64,000 bases of DNA, from NCBI RefSeq assembly GCF_022427965.1, contig NZ_JAKTTI010000010.1:43273-107272 (forward strand), read 5' to 3'. Below the pieces are notes generated by a model. That model made no database searches and was not told the DNA's origin. It saw only the letters and a program-made list of their open reading frames with translations. The stretch is from Fredinandcohnia quinoae (GTDB lineage: Bacteria; Bacillota; Bacilli; Bacillales; Bacillaceae_L). Shown in pieces: positions 31,120 through 42,745 of this stretch. Both the position numbers and the translations under genes were made by a program. Each line of letters starts with the position of its first letter. Within the stretch, counting starts at the first letter, position 1.

Positions 31120-31153
31120 AAAAACGACAAGTGACCTGCACTTGTCGTTTTTA
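31120..31153 (-). terminator. Terminator of the 53-residue protein gene
   Basis: A 14-base stem AAAAACGACAAGTG / CACTTGTCGTTTTT has a five-base loop; it is symmetrical and so bidirectional. Confidence 0.88.
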
Positions 31154-31158
31154 TGACA

Positions 31159-31320
31159 TTATTCGGTTCGTTGCTTCGATTTGATCGGTTGACCCTTTTC
31201 TAAGTATTTCTGTTTGGCTATTTTTTTAGGATCATCGTCAGTACCGAGCTCAATATCATTGTTGTTGATGCCATTTTTTGTTTTTTGCTCAGGATTATTC
31301 TGATCTGAACGTTTTTTCAT
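31159..31320 (-). CDS. Small basic hydrophilic protein, 53 residues
   Basis: The frame begins MKKRSDQNNPEQKTKNGINN and ends ...QPIKSKQRTE. A GGGGATGGAG ribosome site precedes it and a strong terminator follows. It has no Cys, no hydrophobic segment and a central acidic patch (ELGTDDDPKK). I do not recognise it. The composition resembles small acid-soluble or spore-associated Bacillus proteins, but that is only an impression. Confidence 0.7.
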   Translation of the reverse strand: MKKRSDQNNPEQKTKNGINNNDIELGTDDDPKKIAKQKYLEKGQPIKSKQRTE

Positions 31321-31331
31321 AACTCCATCCC

Positions 31332-31616
31332 CTATAATTTATATTCTTGGATTATATTTTCATCTAAGGTCATATCATTTTGAAGCTGTTGTAATTGCAG
31401 TCTCATTCTATGGAGTTGTTCACGTTGCTGACCATTACAGCTCTGTGCAAGCTTGGCAAGATCAATTGTTGCTTCCTCTAATTGCATTTGAGCATCAGTA
31501 TACTCTGTCGTGTTATAATGCTCCTGTTGTCTTGCAGTTGTGATTTGTTCTTGTCCATAACGAAGTACATCCTCACATCGCTGTAAAAACTCTTCAACCG
31601 ATTGTCGAGTGGCCAT
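31332..31616 (-). CDS. ytzC: YtzC-family protein (DUF2524)
   Basis: This 94-residue helical protein is rich in Gln (LHRMRLQLQQLQNDM) and predicted to form coiled coil or helical hairpins. The start MATRQSVEEFLQRCEDVLRY and length match YtzC/DUF2524, a Bacillus family of unknown function, and the position near ytqAB agrees with B. subtilis gene order. The ribosome site is GGAGGGG. The 53-residue gene follows by 11 bases. Confidence 0.85.
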   Translation of the reverse strand: MATRQSVEEFLQRCEDVLRYGQEQITTARQQEHYNTTEYTDAQMQLEEATIDLAKLAQSCNGQQREQLHRMRLQLQQLQNDMTLDENIIQEYKL

Positions 31617-31838
31617 TCTATTCCCCTCCTGTTTAAATGCATCAATCGAGAAGTCATCACTTTCTCTTCTATAGTTTGTTCATCCTGACATTCTTCTATC
31701 AGAAATCTTTTGCCAATTTTACTACATGTGTTACATATCATTGAGTATTGGAATTATCTCGTGATACAATTTTAAGATAGTGCCTTCGGTAGTTTATTTA
31801 CTCAATGGCTCACTTGATATAGGTTAGGAGAGAAATAT

Positions 31839-33397
<1,559 letters not shown>

Positions 33398-33398
33398 T

Positions 33399-34463
33399 TC
33401 AACTTAATGTCCCTTGTAGTTTCCGATAGGCTCGTCCATTGATATAAAAGAAGTATGAGGTTTTCCCACCTAATTTGATGATCTTTTTAGCCACCTTAAG
33501 AACACTTCGTTGGCTTCTAACCTTTTCATCTGATAGATACAATCCTAAAAGCCCTCTGTTTATAAGGCGATGAAATTTTTCATTTGGTAGACCGGAAGTA
33601 TGACGATCAGCTTCTAATACAAAATGCTTTAAACGACTCAACATTTGATTTTCATGTTGGTAATAAAAGCAGAAGTTTAAATCTCCGCCTTCTCGATCCT
33701 CCTCCTGATCAATAAAATAATCAAGAAGAATATGTAATCCTTGGATATATGGGAAATATCCCTCACGAATTTTAACTGCCATCTCCTCTTGAAAATCATC
33801 ATTGAATGCATATGCAACTAAGCAAAATATTCCTAATGTAGACCCTGAACATGCGGAAAACTCATACCACTCCATTTGAGGTAGATTATCTTGATGGGTT
33901 TGATACCATTTTTCTAGACGCGGCACACGTTCTTCTACCTGAACATGCTTATGTACCTGCAAATCACAATAATATCCTGCTAACTCCTGCAAATAACTCG
34001 CTATTTTAGCGTAATGTTTTACATCGTTTAATACATTTTGACATGTATGAATGAGGTCAGTTAAATAACCTCCGTCATCCTGTTCCTCTCGATATTGATA
34101 ATAATTCTTTGTTTCCTTACCAGGTGTCAGTGCATCTGGCATCGAATCATGTAAAAAGCGAAAATCAACTGGATCCATTGAAGTACTTCGATCGCATAAA
34201 TTATCTAAATAATCACTTATCGTTTGATAGGCAACAATAAATCGTATACACTGCTCTATTTTATTCTCTGATAGAAGTGCGAGAATAGAACCGCCTTCAC
34301 AGTGGAAAGTTTTTGTTTTTATACTAGCCAATGCTTGCTTACGGAGTTCTTCATTTGGAATCGATTCAGCCTTTTCCTTCCAATAAGATAATTCTTTATG
34401 AACGAGTGGAAAGACGTCTTTATATACCTTCTTCATTAATCCTATTGGATGTGTGGGTACCAA
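33399..34463 (-). CDS. ytpB: Tetraprenyl-beta-curcumene synthase YtpB
   Basis: This 354-residue protein of the DUF2600 family makes tetraprenyl-beta-curcumene, a C35 terpene precursor of the sporulenes, in B. subtilis. The N-terminus KKVYKDVFPLVHKELSYW, KTFHCEGGSI and QTISDYLDNLCDR (Asp-rich, likely Mg-diphosphate site) are family markers. I chose the TTG at 34463 because AAGGGGTG lies 6 bases upstream and this matches the known N-terminus. The longer frame from 34529 lacks a ribosome site and runs close to the divergent ytoA. Confidence 0.92.
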   Translation of the reverse strand: MVPTHPIGLMKKVYKDVFPLVHKELSYWKEKAESIPNEELRKQALASIKTKTFHCEGGSILALLSENKIEQCIRFIVAYQTISDYLDNLCDRSTSMDPVDFRFLHDSMPDALTPGKETKNYYQYREEQDDGGYLTDLIHTCQNVLNDVKHYAKIASYLQELAGYYCDLQVHKHVQVEERVPRLEKWYQTHQDNLPQMEWYEFSACSGSTLGIFCLVAYAFNDDFQEEMAVKIREGYFPYIQGLHILLDYFIDQEEDREGGDLNFCFYYQHENQMLSRLKHFVLEADRHTSGLPNEKFHRLINRGLLGLYLSDEKVRSQRSVLKVAKKIIKLGGKTSYFFYINGRAYRKLQGTLS

Positions 34464-34553
34464 AATTTTCACCCCTTCGATAGTAAAGTTTGCTACACTT
34501 ACCTTATATGATTTCCATGTATTTTTCAATTTATATGAAAGGAAATGACCTTC

Positions 34554-35066
34554 ATGATTTATCCGTATAATGGTAAGTACCCTGAAATTGCTTCATCTGT
34601 TTTTCTTGCAGATTTTACAACAATTACAGGTGATGTAAAAATTGGCGAGGAAAGCAGTATTTGGTTTAATACTGTCATTCGTGGCGATGTCGCTCCAACA
34701 ATTATAGGTAAAAGGGTTAATGTTCAAGATCATTCGATTTTGCATCAAAGCCCGAATAATCCACTCATTGTAGAGGATGACGTAACAATTGGGCATCAGG
34801 TTATTTTACATAGTTCAATTATTCGTAAGGATGCATTGATTGGTATGGGATCAATTGTACTTGATGGTGCTGAGATTGGAGAAGGTGCCTTTATTGGAGC
34901 TGGTAGCCTTGTTCCACAAGGTAAAAAGATTCCACCACATACTCTTGCTTTTGGCCGACCTGCTAAAGTCATCCGTGAATTGACTGAGGAAGATAAAGAA
35001 GACATGGCACGTATTCGACGAGAATACGTTGAAAAAGGACAGTATTATAAAAGTTTGCAGAAATAA
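34554..35066 (+). CDS. ytoA: Gamma-carbonic-anhydrase-like hexapeptide protein YtoA
   Basis: This 170-residue protein has a left-handed beta-helix of hexapeptide repeats. Metal-ligand His residues appear in VQDHSILH and TIGHQVILHSSI, as in gamma-class carbonic anhydrases. The ATG at 34554 is 8 bases after AAAGGA; the ATG at 34545 would be too close. Enzymatic activity has not been shown for many of these homologues. It is divergent from ytpB. Confidence 0.9.
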   Translation: MIYPYNGKYPEIASSVFLADFTTITGDVKIGEESSIWFNTVIRGDVAPTIIGKRVNVQDHSILHQSPNNPLIVEDDVTIGHQVILHSSIIRKDALIGMGSIVLDGAEIGEGAFIGAGSLVPQGKKIPPHTLAFGRPAKVIRELTEEDKEDMARIRREYVEKGQYYKSLQK

Positions 35067-35188
35067 AAAAATCTAATACCATTAATCCGCAAATTGTCCC
35101 CTGTCGATTAATATGAATGAAGTAGAACACCAGTAATGGGACACTTTTGGACAACACAAGCTGAATTTAGAACATGTAAATATTAAAA

Positions 35189-35650
35189 ATGGGGGGGATT
35201 ATTATTAAATCAGTGAAAATAATAAGTAGCATTGCTTTAATTATAATTGTTTTTTTTGTTGGATACATGACTGGAAAAGTAAACTATAATGAGCCTTCGC
35301 GGGAAATTAGAATTGGATATGATAACAAGGAAAACACTGGACAAATTGATATTGAAAAAGTTATTACAGATACAGAAAATCAAAGCTTTGTTGATAATTT
35401 TATCATGATATATCTTCATAAAAAGCAAATTTCATATACTAATCCAAATTTAGATAATCCAGATGTTTATATTATGGTAAATAGTCCTAAGCAGTCTACT
35501 GGCTTAATTGATTCCAGACTTTGGTTCACCAACGAAGGAGCCATTATTGGCGAGCGTTCAGGTGAAAGCTGGGACGAAGTAGATTATTTCGAAATCAATA
35601 ATAATGATGCCGATTATATTAAAGAACAAATTGAATACGAAGAAAGATAG
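35189..35650 (+). CDS. Hypothetical membrane-anchored protein; start uncertain
   Basis: The frame has one N-terminal hydrophobic segment (SVKIISSIALIIIVFFVGYM), then about 115 extracytoplasmic residues ending ...EQIEYEER. No lipobox and no recognised family. The ATG at 35189 overlaps the G-tract that would be the ribosome site (35191-35197). An ATT at 35204, 6 bases after it, would give (M)KSVKIISS; a GTG at 35213 is too far. So the true start is probably internal, perhaps a rare ATT. Confidence 0.65.
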   Translation: MGGIIIKSVKIISSIALIIIVFFVGYMTGKVNYNEPSREIRIGYDNKENTGQIDIEKVITDTENQSFVDNFIMIYLHKKQISYTNPNLDNPDVYIMVNSPKQSTGLIDSRLWFTNEGAIIGERSGESWDEVDYFEINNNDADYIKEQIEYEER

Positions 35651-35689
35651 AACCTTCCTCACCATATGGGATTTAGTCTATACCATGCA

Positions 35690-35720
35690 AAAAGCTCACC
35701 ATCCCTGGTGAGCTTTTCCG
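35690..35720. terminator. Terminator, bidirectional, before metK
   Basis: An 11-base stem AAAAGCTCACC / GGTGAGCTTTT lies just past the metK stop on the minus strand. Confidence 0.85.
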
Positions 35721-35726
35721 TTAACA

Positions 35727-36926
35727 TTATTTCGTTGCTTGTTGCTTTAAAGTTTCTGCCTTGTCTGTACGTTCCCACGGAAGATCGACATCACTACGTC
35801 CGAAATGTCCGTAAGCAGCAGTTTGCTTATAAATTGGACGACGAAGGTCTAACATGTTAATAATTCCAGCTGGACGCAAGTCAAAATTCTCGCGCACTAG
35901 GTCTACTAATACTTCCTCTGAAACAGTTCCTGTTCCAAATGTATCAACTGAAATGGAAACAGGTTGTGCAACACCGATAGCATATGCAAGCTGAACCTCA
36001 CATTTGTCTGCCAGGCCTGCAGCAACGATATTTTTTGCAACATAACGTGCAGCATATGCAGCTGAACGGTCAACTTTAGTAGGATCCTTACCTGAGAATG
36101 CGCCACCGCCATGGCGAGCATATCCGCCATATGTATCAACGATGATTTTACGACCTGTAAGACCTGCATCTCCTTGTGGTCCACCAATTACAAATCGGCC
36201 AGTAGGATTGATAAAATATTTTGTATTCTCGTCGATTAACTCTTGAGGAACAACAGGATTGATTACATGTTCCTTTAAGTTACGTTGAATTTGCTCCAAT
36301 GAAATTTCAGGGTGATGTTGAGTAGAAATTACAATTGTATCAATTCGAACCGGCTTATCATTTTCATCATATTCAACTGTAACTTGAGTCTTACCATCAG
36401 GACGAAGATATGGTAGCACATCATCTTTGCGAACTCTGGTTAGACGACGAGCCAATTTATGTGCTAATGAAATCGGTAATGGCATAAGCTCAGTTGTTTC
36501 ATTACAAGCATAGCCAAACATTAATCCTTGGTCACCTGCACCAATTGCCTCAATTTCATCATCTGTCATTTGGCCTTCACGCGCTTCTAATGCTTGGTCA
36601 ACACCCATTGCGATATCAGCAGATTGCTCATCAATTGATGTTAAAACTGCACATGTTTCATAGTCGAAACCGAATTTTGCACGGGTATACCCGATACCTT
36701 TAATTGTTTCTCTTACAATTTTCGGAATATCTACATATGTAGAAGTTGTAATTTCTCCTGCAACTAGTACTAAACCAGTTGTTACTGAAGTTTCACATGC
36801 GACACGAGCATTTGCATCATTAGCTAAGATCGCATCTAAAATTGAGTCTGAAATTTGATCACAAATTTTATCCGGATGTCCTTCTGTTACAGATTCTGAC
36901 GTAAATAAACGGCGTCTATTAGTCAA
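35727..36926 (-). CDS. metK: S-adenosylmethionine synthetase
   Basis: This 399-residue enzyme makes SAM from methionine and ATP. Family signatures [12 protein letters not shown] and [19 protein letters not shown] are intact, as are the N-terminal [19 protein letters not shown] residues that bind ATP and methionine. The start is a TTG at 36926 with AAGGAGGAAG upstream. It is governed by the SAM-I riboswitch upstream and lies divergent from pckA, as in B. subtilis. A dispersed inverted repeat (37051-37092) sits between riboswitch and gene. Confidence 0.97.
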   Translation of the reverse strand: MTNRRRLFTSESVTEGHPDKICDQISDSILDAILANDANARVACETSVTTGLVLVAGEITTSTYVDIPKIVRETIKGIGYTRAKFGFDYETCAVLTSIDEQSADIAMGVDQALEAREGQMTDDEIEAIGAGDQGLMFGYACNETTELMPLPISLAHKLARRLTRVRKDDVLPYLRPDGKTQVTVEYDENDKPVRIDTIVISTQHHPEISLEQIQRNLKEHVINPVVPQELIDENTKYFINPTGRFVIGGPQGDAGLTGRKIIVDTYGGYARHGGGAFSGKDPTKVDRSAAYAARYVAKNIVAAGLADKCEVQLAYAIGVAQPVSISVDTFGTGTVSEEVLVDLVRENFDLRPAGIINMLDLRRPIYKQTAAYGHFGRSDVDLPWERTDKAETLKQQATK

Positions 36927-37050
36927 AAACGCTTCCTCCTTTTTTCTCAGATTTCGAAATAAAATTATTTCGATTCCCTGAATTCTTTTATGATACGGTA
37001 CTCATTCCCTTACATTCCCTTAGTATTGTTAATTAAACTATTTTCTATAA

Positions 37051-37092
37051 GAGGATGTCCAAAAAGTTCGGTTTATCCTCCTTTTTGAACAT
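37051..37092. repeat. Dispersed inverted-repeat element, copy 1
   Basis: GAGGATGTCCAAAAAGTTCG...CTTTTTGAACATTC is nearly identical (about 38 of 41 positions) to the reverse complement of 44708-44748 upstream of the Nudix gene. The arms TGTYCAAAAAG/CTTTTTGAACA form a hairpin. It lies in the metK leader after the riboswitch terminator, so it is transcribed with metK. Confidence 0.8.
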
Positions 37093-37103
37093 TCTTTATA
37101 AAA

Positions 37104-37335
37104 GAAAAAAACCTCTCCCTCGTAATTCTGAGGAAAGGTTAATAGTCATTCTCGCCTTTCACTCTTATCGATCAAGGTCATGCCTTGCTCAGGTTAGCAC
37201 CTTATCACTATCATTTAAATCCAAGTAATCAATACTTTTCCTCAAAAATCAAGGTACTAATAATTTACTTAAATTTAGATAGTAATGGTTGCCGGGTTTC
37301 ATTGGGCCTGTCCCTCCGCCAGCTCGGGATAAGAG
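37104..37335 (-). promoter_or_regulatory. SAM-I (S-box) riboswitch of metK
   Basis: The minus strand carries the S-box core: CTTATC...GAGCTGG, GGAGGGACAGGCCC, ATGAAACCCGGCAACC, then AGGTGCTAACCTGAGCAAGGC and the closing GATAAGAG (aptamer 37162-37335). An expression platform with a strong terminator follows (stem 37110-37140, AACCTCTCCCTCG / CTGAGGAAAGGTT, then a T-run at 37104-37110). SAM binding favours termination, so metK is expressed when SAM is low. Known for this family. Confidence 0.95.
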
Positions 37336-37529
37336 AGTATCCGTTCAATGAAATATGATAACGTAATAAAGCTTTCAGTGTCAACTGAATTGGGTAAATT
37401 AAATAGATAAGACTGTGACACTTTCTTCACAAATTTAGTCATTCTACCAATAGTATGTGTGCCGATGTATTAATTAAAAAATATTTGGTACTATTTATAA
37501 GTACGCAACGTAAAATACGATAAATAGTA

Positions 37530-37557
37530 TAGACTATTTCAATCAATGTGTTATACT
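37530..37557 (+). promoter_or_regulatory. Candidate promoter of pckA
   Basis: TATACT at 37552-37557 is a good -10; a weak -35 (TAGACT, 37530-37535) lies 16 bases upstream. The long AT-rich stretch around it could also hold a regulator site, but I cannot name one. Confidence 0.4.
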
Positions 37558-37614
37558 AATTATATTATTTCTTTTAATAACTATACAATAACTTGATAAA
37601 GGATGGTTTTTTAC

Positions 37615-39204
37615 ATGAATTCAGTTGAAGTTTCAAGTGAATTACTAACAGATTTATTAAAAGGTGAAAACGTATTCAAAAACCTATCTGTTCCCGGTTT
37701 AGTTGAAAAAGTGTTGAATCGAAAAGAAGGAATTCTCACTTCGACTGGTGCTGTACGTGCTACAACAGGTAAATATACGGGAAGATCTCCGAAGGATAAA
37801 TATATTGTAGAGGACTTTTCAACAAAAGACAAAATTGATTGGGGTTCAGTTAATGAGCCTATATCAGAGACTGTTTTTGATAACTTATACTCTAAAGTAA
37901 TTGATTACTTAAAAAATAAAGATGAGCTATTTGTATTTAATGGATATGCTGGGGCAGATAAAAAAGTACGCATGCCTATTCAGGTAATAAATGAGTACGC
38001 CTGGCATAGCCTTTTTGCTCACCAACTATTTATTCGTCCAACTGAAGAAGAGCTTTTATCACATGAAGCTGAATTCACTGTTATTTCTGCACCAACCTTT
38101 AAAGCAAATCCAGAAATAGATGGAACTCATTCCGAAACATTTATTATTATATCATTTGAAAAACGTACAGTCCTTATTGGTGGAACTGAATATGCGGGGG
38201 AAATGAAAAAATCAATCTTTTCAGTAATGAACTATGTACTGCCTGAAAATAATATCCTTTCCATGCATTGTTCAGCAAATGTAGGGCAAGAAGGTGATGT
38301 CGCTCTGTTCTTCGGTTTATCTGGGACTGGAAAAACAACACTTTCAGCAGATCCTAAGCGCCGTCTGATAGGTGATGACGAGCATGGTTGGTCAAGCTCT
38401 GGAGTATTCAATATTGAGGGTGGCTGTTATGCGAAATGCATTAATCTATCCCGTGAAAAGGAGCCACAAATTTTCGATGCAATTCGCTTCGGATCTGTGC
38501 TAGAAAATGTAGTTATTGATGAACATACAAGAATTGCTAATTATGATGATGGGACATTAACTGAAAATACAAGAGCTGCATACCAAATTGATAATATCGA
38601 TAATATTGTCATTCCAAGTATTGCAGGACATCCAAATACGATTGTATTCTTAACTGCTGATGCATTTGGAGTATTGCCTCCAATTAGTAAGTTAACAAAA
38701 GAACAGGCGATGTATCATTTCTTAAGTGGATATACGAGTAAACTAGCTGGAACTGAACGTGGGATTACTTCACCACAGGCCACCTTCTCAACATGCTTCG
38801 GTTCACCATTCTTACCTCTTCCTGCAACTGTATATGCAGAAATGCTAGGTAGAAAAATTGATGAGCATGATGTTCAAGTATTCCTTGTGAACACAGGGTG
38901 GACTGGAGGAGAATATGGTGTAGGAAACCGTATGAAGCTTTCATACACACGAGCAATGGTTCAAGCTGCATTAGAGGGCGAACTTAATCATGTCGAAACT
39001 GTTAAAAATGACATATTCGGTTTAGAAATTCCAATTCATATAGCTGGTGTACCAGACGATGTTCTTCAACCTTCAAAAACATGGGCAGACCAAAGCACTT
39101 ACTATGTAAAAGCAAAAGAACTAGCCATGAAATTTAAAGAAAACTTTAAAAAATTCAAAGACGTACCAACAGAAATCGAAAAACTTGGCGGACCTAGAAT
39201 ATAA
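37615..39204 (+). CDS. pckA: Phosphoenolpyruvate carboxykinase (ATP)
   Basis: This 529-residue gluconeogenic enzyme converts oxaloacetate and ATP to PEP. Diagnostic segments are [16 protein letters not shown] (kinase 1a/P-loop) and [15 protein letters not shown] (metal binding) around residues 240-265. Other family blocks are [12 protein letters not shown] and [14 protein letters not shown]. The ATG at 37615 follows AAAGGATGG by 8 bases; the earlier ATG lies in that site. It is divergent from metK as in B. subtilis and ends at a strong terminator. Confidence 0.97.
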   Translation: MNSVEVSSELLTDLLKGENVFKNLSVPGLVEKVLNRKEGILTSTGAVRATTGKYTGRSPKDKYIVEDFSTKDKIDWGSVNEPISETVFDNLYSKVIDYLKNKDELFVFNGYAGADKKVRMPIQVINEYAWHSLFAHQLFIRPTEEELLSHEAEFTVISAPTFKANPEIDGTHSETFIIISFEKRTVLIGGTEYAGEMKKSIFSVMNYVLPENNILSMHCSANVGQEGDVALFFGLSGTGKTTLSADPKRRLIGDDEHGWSSSGVFNIEGGCYAKCINLSREKEPQIFDAIRFGSVLENVVIDEHTRIANYDDGTLTENTRAAYQIDNIDNIVIPSIAGHPNTIVFLTADAFGVLPPISKLTKEQAMYHFLSGYTSKLAGTERGITSPQATFSTCFGSPFLPLPATVYAEMLGRKIDEHDVQVFLVNTGWTGGEYGVGNRMKLSYTRAMVQAALEGELNHVETVKNDIFGLEIPIHIAGVPDDVLQPSKTWADQSTYYVKAKELAMKFKENFKKFKDVPTEIEKLGGPRI

Positions 39205-39213
39205 GTATGATTT

Positions 39214-39245
39214 GAGAGCAGCTCCATGCTGCTCTCTTTTTTACC
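39214..39245. terminator. Bidirectional terminator pckA / ytmA
   Basis: A perfect nine-base stem GAGAGCAGC / GCTGCTCTC is followed by TTTTTTT on the plus strand. It also lies just past the ytmA stop. Confidence 0.88.
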
Positions 39246-40032
39246 TTTCAGGCCGATTCTTCATCCATTCTGTAAGTCGCTTCACGGTATTGCGGTTTTC
39301 AGCTGGTGGGAAGTAATGGGTAAACTCTGGAAAATACCAACTCTCAACCTTCTTATTAATTTCCTTTAATCGCTTTTCAAGCCGATACGCATGCTCGACT
39401 GATACATTATGATCCCTTTCACCATGAATAATAAGTACGGGCGCTTCAAGCTTTTCAAGCTCATATAATGGGGTTCTCCAACGATAACGATCAGGAAATT
39501 TTGTAGGTGTCCCTCCAATAACCCGCTTCATCATTTTTCGCAAATCCTTTCGTTCAACATATGTTAGTGTTAAATCACTAACACCACCCCAGGTAACAAC
39601 TGAACAAACCATCGGCTCATGAATACCTGTTAACAAAGCCATGATTCCACCACGTGAAAATCCAAACACATGAATACGTTTTGGCTTTGTTTTTTCTTGC
39701 TCCTCTAGTACCCGTATTGCTGCAAACGCATCATCTCGATCATGGCCCCCAAAATCTTCATTTCCTTCCCCACCTTGATTACCCCGATAAAAAGGTGCCA
39801 TCACTACAAATCCTTCTGAAGCAAATTGAATGATCCTTCCAACTCGCACCTTTCCAACATTTTTAATCCCACCACGTAAATATAAAAATCCATCATAACT
39901 CCCATATGCCTTTGGTTCTGCTAAAAATCCCTTTACCTTTAAACCTTTACTTATGTATGTAATTAAAAATAAATTTATCGTTGGATTAGGTGAGGGAAAA
40001 CTCTGCTTGTTAATGATTGTTCCATCTTTCAT
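39241..40032 (-). CDS. ytmA: Alpha/beta hydrolase, prolyl-oligopeptidase-like (YtmA)
   Basis: This 263-residue protein starts at 40032 (MKDGTIINKQ, GAAAGGTG 8 bases upstream). The fold is alpha/beta hydrolase: nucleophile GFSRGGIMAL (Ser), acid IHGERDHNVS (Asp) and base FTHYF (His), matching the peptidase S9 C-terminal group. B. subtilis YtmA is similar and lies next to pckA/metK. Substrate is unknown. It is divergent from the ytlA-type importer gene. Confidence 0.9.
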   Translation of the reverse strand: MKDGTIINKQSFPSPNPTINLFLITYISKGLKVKGFLAEPKAYGSYDGFLYLRGGIKNVGKVRVGRIIQFASEGFVVMAPFYRGNQGGEGNEDFGGHDRDDAFAAIRVLEEQEKTKPKRIHVFGFSRGGIMALLTGIHEPMVCSVVTWGGVSDLTLTYVERKDLRKMMKRVIGGTPTKFPDRYRWRTPLYELEKLEAPVLIIHGERDHNVSVEHAYRLEKRLKEINKKVESWYFPEFTHYFPPAENRNTVKRLTEWMKNRPER

Positions 40033-40159
40033 TTTTTTAACACCTTTCAAAATTAATATCGAAAAAATAGGCTATCACACATTTTTGTCACGTTTCATAC
40101 TCTATCTTAGTGAAAAAAATATATCGCTGACAGTACACCTGTCAAGGAGGAATGTTCAA

Positions 40160-41143
40160 ATGCGTTATTTACTTAGTTTATTAGCTCTGATGCTTATTAT
40201 CCCACTTGCAGCTTGTAATAATGACAAGATTCAAACAATAAAAGTTGCTGAGGTTACTCGATCCGTATTCTATGCACCACAATATGTTGCACTTACAGAG
40301 GGATTTTTTGAGGATGAGGGACTTAAGGTTGAATTAACAACCGTTCCTGGTGGAGATAAAACGATGACTGCCCTTATATCAGGTGGAGCGGATGTAGCCT
40401 TGGTTGGCTCTGAAACATCCATTTACGTCGAGGCACAAGGCTCAACAGACCCTGTCATTAATTTTGCTGCTCTTACACAAACAGATGGCACATTCCTAGT
40501 TGCAAGAGAAAAGATTGATAACTTCAGCTGGGATTTATTAAAAGATAGTACATTTCTAGGTCAACGTAAAGGCGGTATGCCACAAATGGTTGGTGAATTT
40601 GTCTTAAAAAAGAATGATATTGATCCACATAATGATTTGAATCTGATTCAAAATATTGACTTTGCGAACATTTCAAGTGCTTTTGCCTCCGGTACAGGAG
40701 AATTTGTTCAATTATTTGAACCTACTGCTAGTCTATTTGAAAAAGAAGGCAGAGGCTATATTGTCGCATCATTTGGAGAAGAATCTGGTAAAGTTCCTTA
40801 TACTACTTTCATGACGAAACAAAGCACGATTAAGGATGACCCAGAAATGGTTGAAAAATTCACAAAAGCCGTGTACAAAGCACAACAATGGGTGGAATCT
40901 CATAGCGCTGAAGAAATTGCGGAATCGGTTAAGGAATACTTCCCTGATACACCGATTGATCTAATCACTTCATCAATAGAACGTTATAAAAAACAAGGAT
41001 CCTATGCTTCAAACCCTGTATTGAGCGAGGAAGCATGGAATAATCTTCAAGACATTATGGATGAAGCCGGTGAACTTCCAAAACGAATCGACTACGGCAC
41101 ACTTGTAAATACAGATATCGCGGAAAAAGTAATCTCAAAATAG
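40160..41143 (+). CDS. ytlA: ABC transporter substrate-binding lipoprotein (YtlA/NMT1-SsuA type)
   Basis: This 327-residue protein starts at 40160 with AAGGAGG upstream; the longer frame crosses the divergent ytmA promoter. A signal peptide ends in the lipobox PLAAC. The fold is of the SsuA/THI5 group (VAEVTRSVFYAPQYVAL, LISGGADVALVG), which binds small organic ligands such as sulfonates or pyrimidine precursors. It heads an operon with an ATPase and a permease, corresponding to B. subtilis ytlA-C-D. The ligand is not known. Confidence 0.92.
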   Translation: MRYLLSLLALMLIIPLAACNNDKIQTIKVAEVTRSVFYAPQYVALTEGFFEDEGLKVELTTVPGGDKTMTALISGGADVALVGSETSIYVEAQGSTDPVINFAALTQTDGTFLVAREKIDNFSWDLLKDSTFLGQRKGGMPQMVGEFVLKKNDIDPHNDLNLIQNIDFANISSAFASGTGEFVQLFEPTASLFEKEGRGYIVASFGEESGKVPYTTFMTKQSTIKDDPEMVEKFTKAVYKAQQWVESHSAEEIAESVKEYFPDTPIDLITSSIERYKKQGSYASNPVLSEEAWNNLQDIMDEAGELPKRIDYGTLVNTDIAEKVISK

Positions 41144-41154
41144 GAGCTGTTTCT

Positions 41155-41934
41155 ATGAGTTTTTTGAAGATTGAAGACGTACATCATGTATACTTTTCAA
41201 AAGATTCGACAACAACAGCGCTTGAAAATATTTCACTTGCAATCGAGGAGGGAGAATTTATCTCCTTTCTTGGTCCAAGTGGATGTGGGAAAACGACATT
41301 GTTGTCAATCATCGCAGGGTTATTTAAACCCACAGAAGGAAAGGTCGAGATTGATGGGAAATTAGTTGATAAAGCTAGGTCATATATTGGCTATATGCTT
41401 CAACAGGATTATTTATTTCCATGGAAGACGATTGAGGAGAATATTCTCGTTGGATTACAAATAATGAAAAACGAAACAGAGCAAACAAAAAAAGATACAC
41501 TTGCCCTGTTAGAAGAAATCGGATTAAAAGGTGTAGAATCATTTTATCCAAAACAGCTTTCAGGTGGAATGAGGCAAAGAGCTGCATTAGTACGCACTTT
41601 AGCTACAAATCCGAAAATCCTACTACTTGATGAACCATTTTCAGCATTGGACTATCAAACGAAATTAAAACTAGAAGATCTTGTTCAAGAGACTTTACGG
41701 GAATATCAGAAGACTGCATTACTTGTCACACATGATATTGGCGAGGCAATTGCGATGAGCGACCGAATCTTTCTACTTTCATCGAAGCCCGGAAGGATTG
41801 CTAAAACGTTTGAGGTTCCGACCGAACTTAGAGAACTTACTCCTTTCAATGTCCGTCAACACCCTGCTTATTCTCACCTATTCCAAGAAATATGGAAGGA
41901 GCTGGACCAACTTGAAGCAAAACTTAAACATTGA
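41155..41934 (+). CDS. ytlC: ABC transporter ATPase (YtlC)
   Basis: This 259-residue ATPase of the nitrate/sulfonate/taurine importer group has Walker [13 protein letters not shown]-loop LQQDYLFPW, signature [10 protein letters not shown], Walker [13 protein letters not shown] and switch His VTHDIGEA. It follows the binding-protein gene by 11 bases and overlaps the permease gene by 23 bases, so translation is coupled. Confidence 0.95.
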   Translation: MSFLKIEDVHHVYFSKDSTTTALENISLAIEEGEFISFLGPSGCGKTTLLSIIAGLFKPTEGKVEIDGKLVDKARSYIGYMLQQDYLFPWKTIEENILVGLQIMKNETEQTKKDTLALLEEIGLKGVESFYPKQLSGGMRQRAALVRTLATNPKILLLDEPFSALDYQTKLKLEDLVQETLREYQKTALLVTHDIGEAIAMSDRIFLLSSKPGRIAKTFEVPTELRELTPFNVRQHPAYSHLFQEIWKELDQLEAKLKH

Positions 41935-42730
41935 ACTCCTTCATAAAAAGTATTTATCGGCAATAAAAAGAGAAAAAAGACTAGTACGATTCTATCAAAT
42001 TATAATTTTTATTACCTTTTTTGGATTATGGGAACTAGCAAGTCATTTCCAATGGATTGATCCATTAATTTTCAGTTCTCCCTCGAAAATTTGGTCACTT
42101 TTCTTAACAAAAACTGCTGATGGCTCTTTATTTTCTAATTTAGGAGTCACATTATTTGAAACTGTTCTTGGCTTTATTCTAGGAACATTATTAGGTACCA
42201 TTATCGCAGCTATTCTATGGTGGTCTGACCGACTTTCAAATATACTTGACCCTTATCTAGTTATTATGAATGCAATGCCAAAGGTAGCACTTGGACCTAT
42301 ATTAATCGTGGCATTGGGAACTGGATACACATCAATCATTGCGATGGGGACGATTATCTCTGTCATTATCACAACCATTGTTGTCTATACTGCCTTCAAG
42401 GAAGTAGACCAAAATTATTTGAAGGTGCTCCAAACTTTTGGTGCAAATCGTTCTCAGACATTTAAGGAAGCAGTTCTCCCCGCTTCATTTCCAGCAATTA
42501 TATCAACATTGAAGGTCAATGTAGGATTATCCTGGGTTGGGGTAATTGTTGGTGAGTTTCTCGTTTCTCGGCAAGGACTTGGTTACTTGATTATTTACGG
42601 TTTCCAAGTATTTAATTTTACCCTTGTCCTACTAAGCCTCCTTATGATTGCTATTTGTGCAACATTAATGTATCAAGGAGTAGAATGGCTTGAAAGAAAA
42701 CTAATAAAAAGCTCTTCTAGTTCAAACTAG
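41912..42730 (+). CDS. ytlD: ABC transporter permease (YtlD)
   Basis: The chosen start is TTG at 41912 ([13 protein letters not shown]), about 10 bases after GGAAGGAG and inside the end of the ATPase gene; the longer frame lies wholly in that gene. The 272-residue product has six membrane segments and the EAA-type loop [18 protein letters not shown] that docks on the ATPase. It completes the importer with YtlA and YtlC. A terminator overlaps its stop codon. Confidence 0.93.
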   Translation: MKQNLNIELLHKKYLSAIKREKRLVRFYQIIIFITFFGLWELASHFQWIDPLIFSSPSKIWSLFLTKTADGSLFSNLGVTLFETVLGFILGTLLGTIIAAILWWSDRLSNILDPYLVIMNAMPKVALGPILIVALGTGYTSIIAMGTIISVIITTIVVYTAFKEVDQNYLKVLQTFGANRSQTFKEAVLPASFPAIISTLKVNVGLSWVGVIVGEFLVSRQGLGYLIIYGFQVFNFTLVLLSLLMIAICATLMYQGVEWLERKLIKSSSSSN

Positions 42731-42741
42731 AGAGCTTCTTT
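42709..42741. terminator. Terminator overlapping the ytlD stop
   Basis: AAGCTCTTCTAG / CTAGAGAGCTT form a stem with one bulge around TTCAAA. T-rich bases follow. It lies between ytlD and the converging diguanylate cyclase gene. Confidence 0.75.
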
Positions 42742-42745
42742 ATTG

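Noticed and set aside
39953..40159. Long N-terminal extension of YtlA
   Set aside because: The extension overlaps the divergent ytmA gene and precedes a classical lipoprotein signal with its own ribosome site at 40160.
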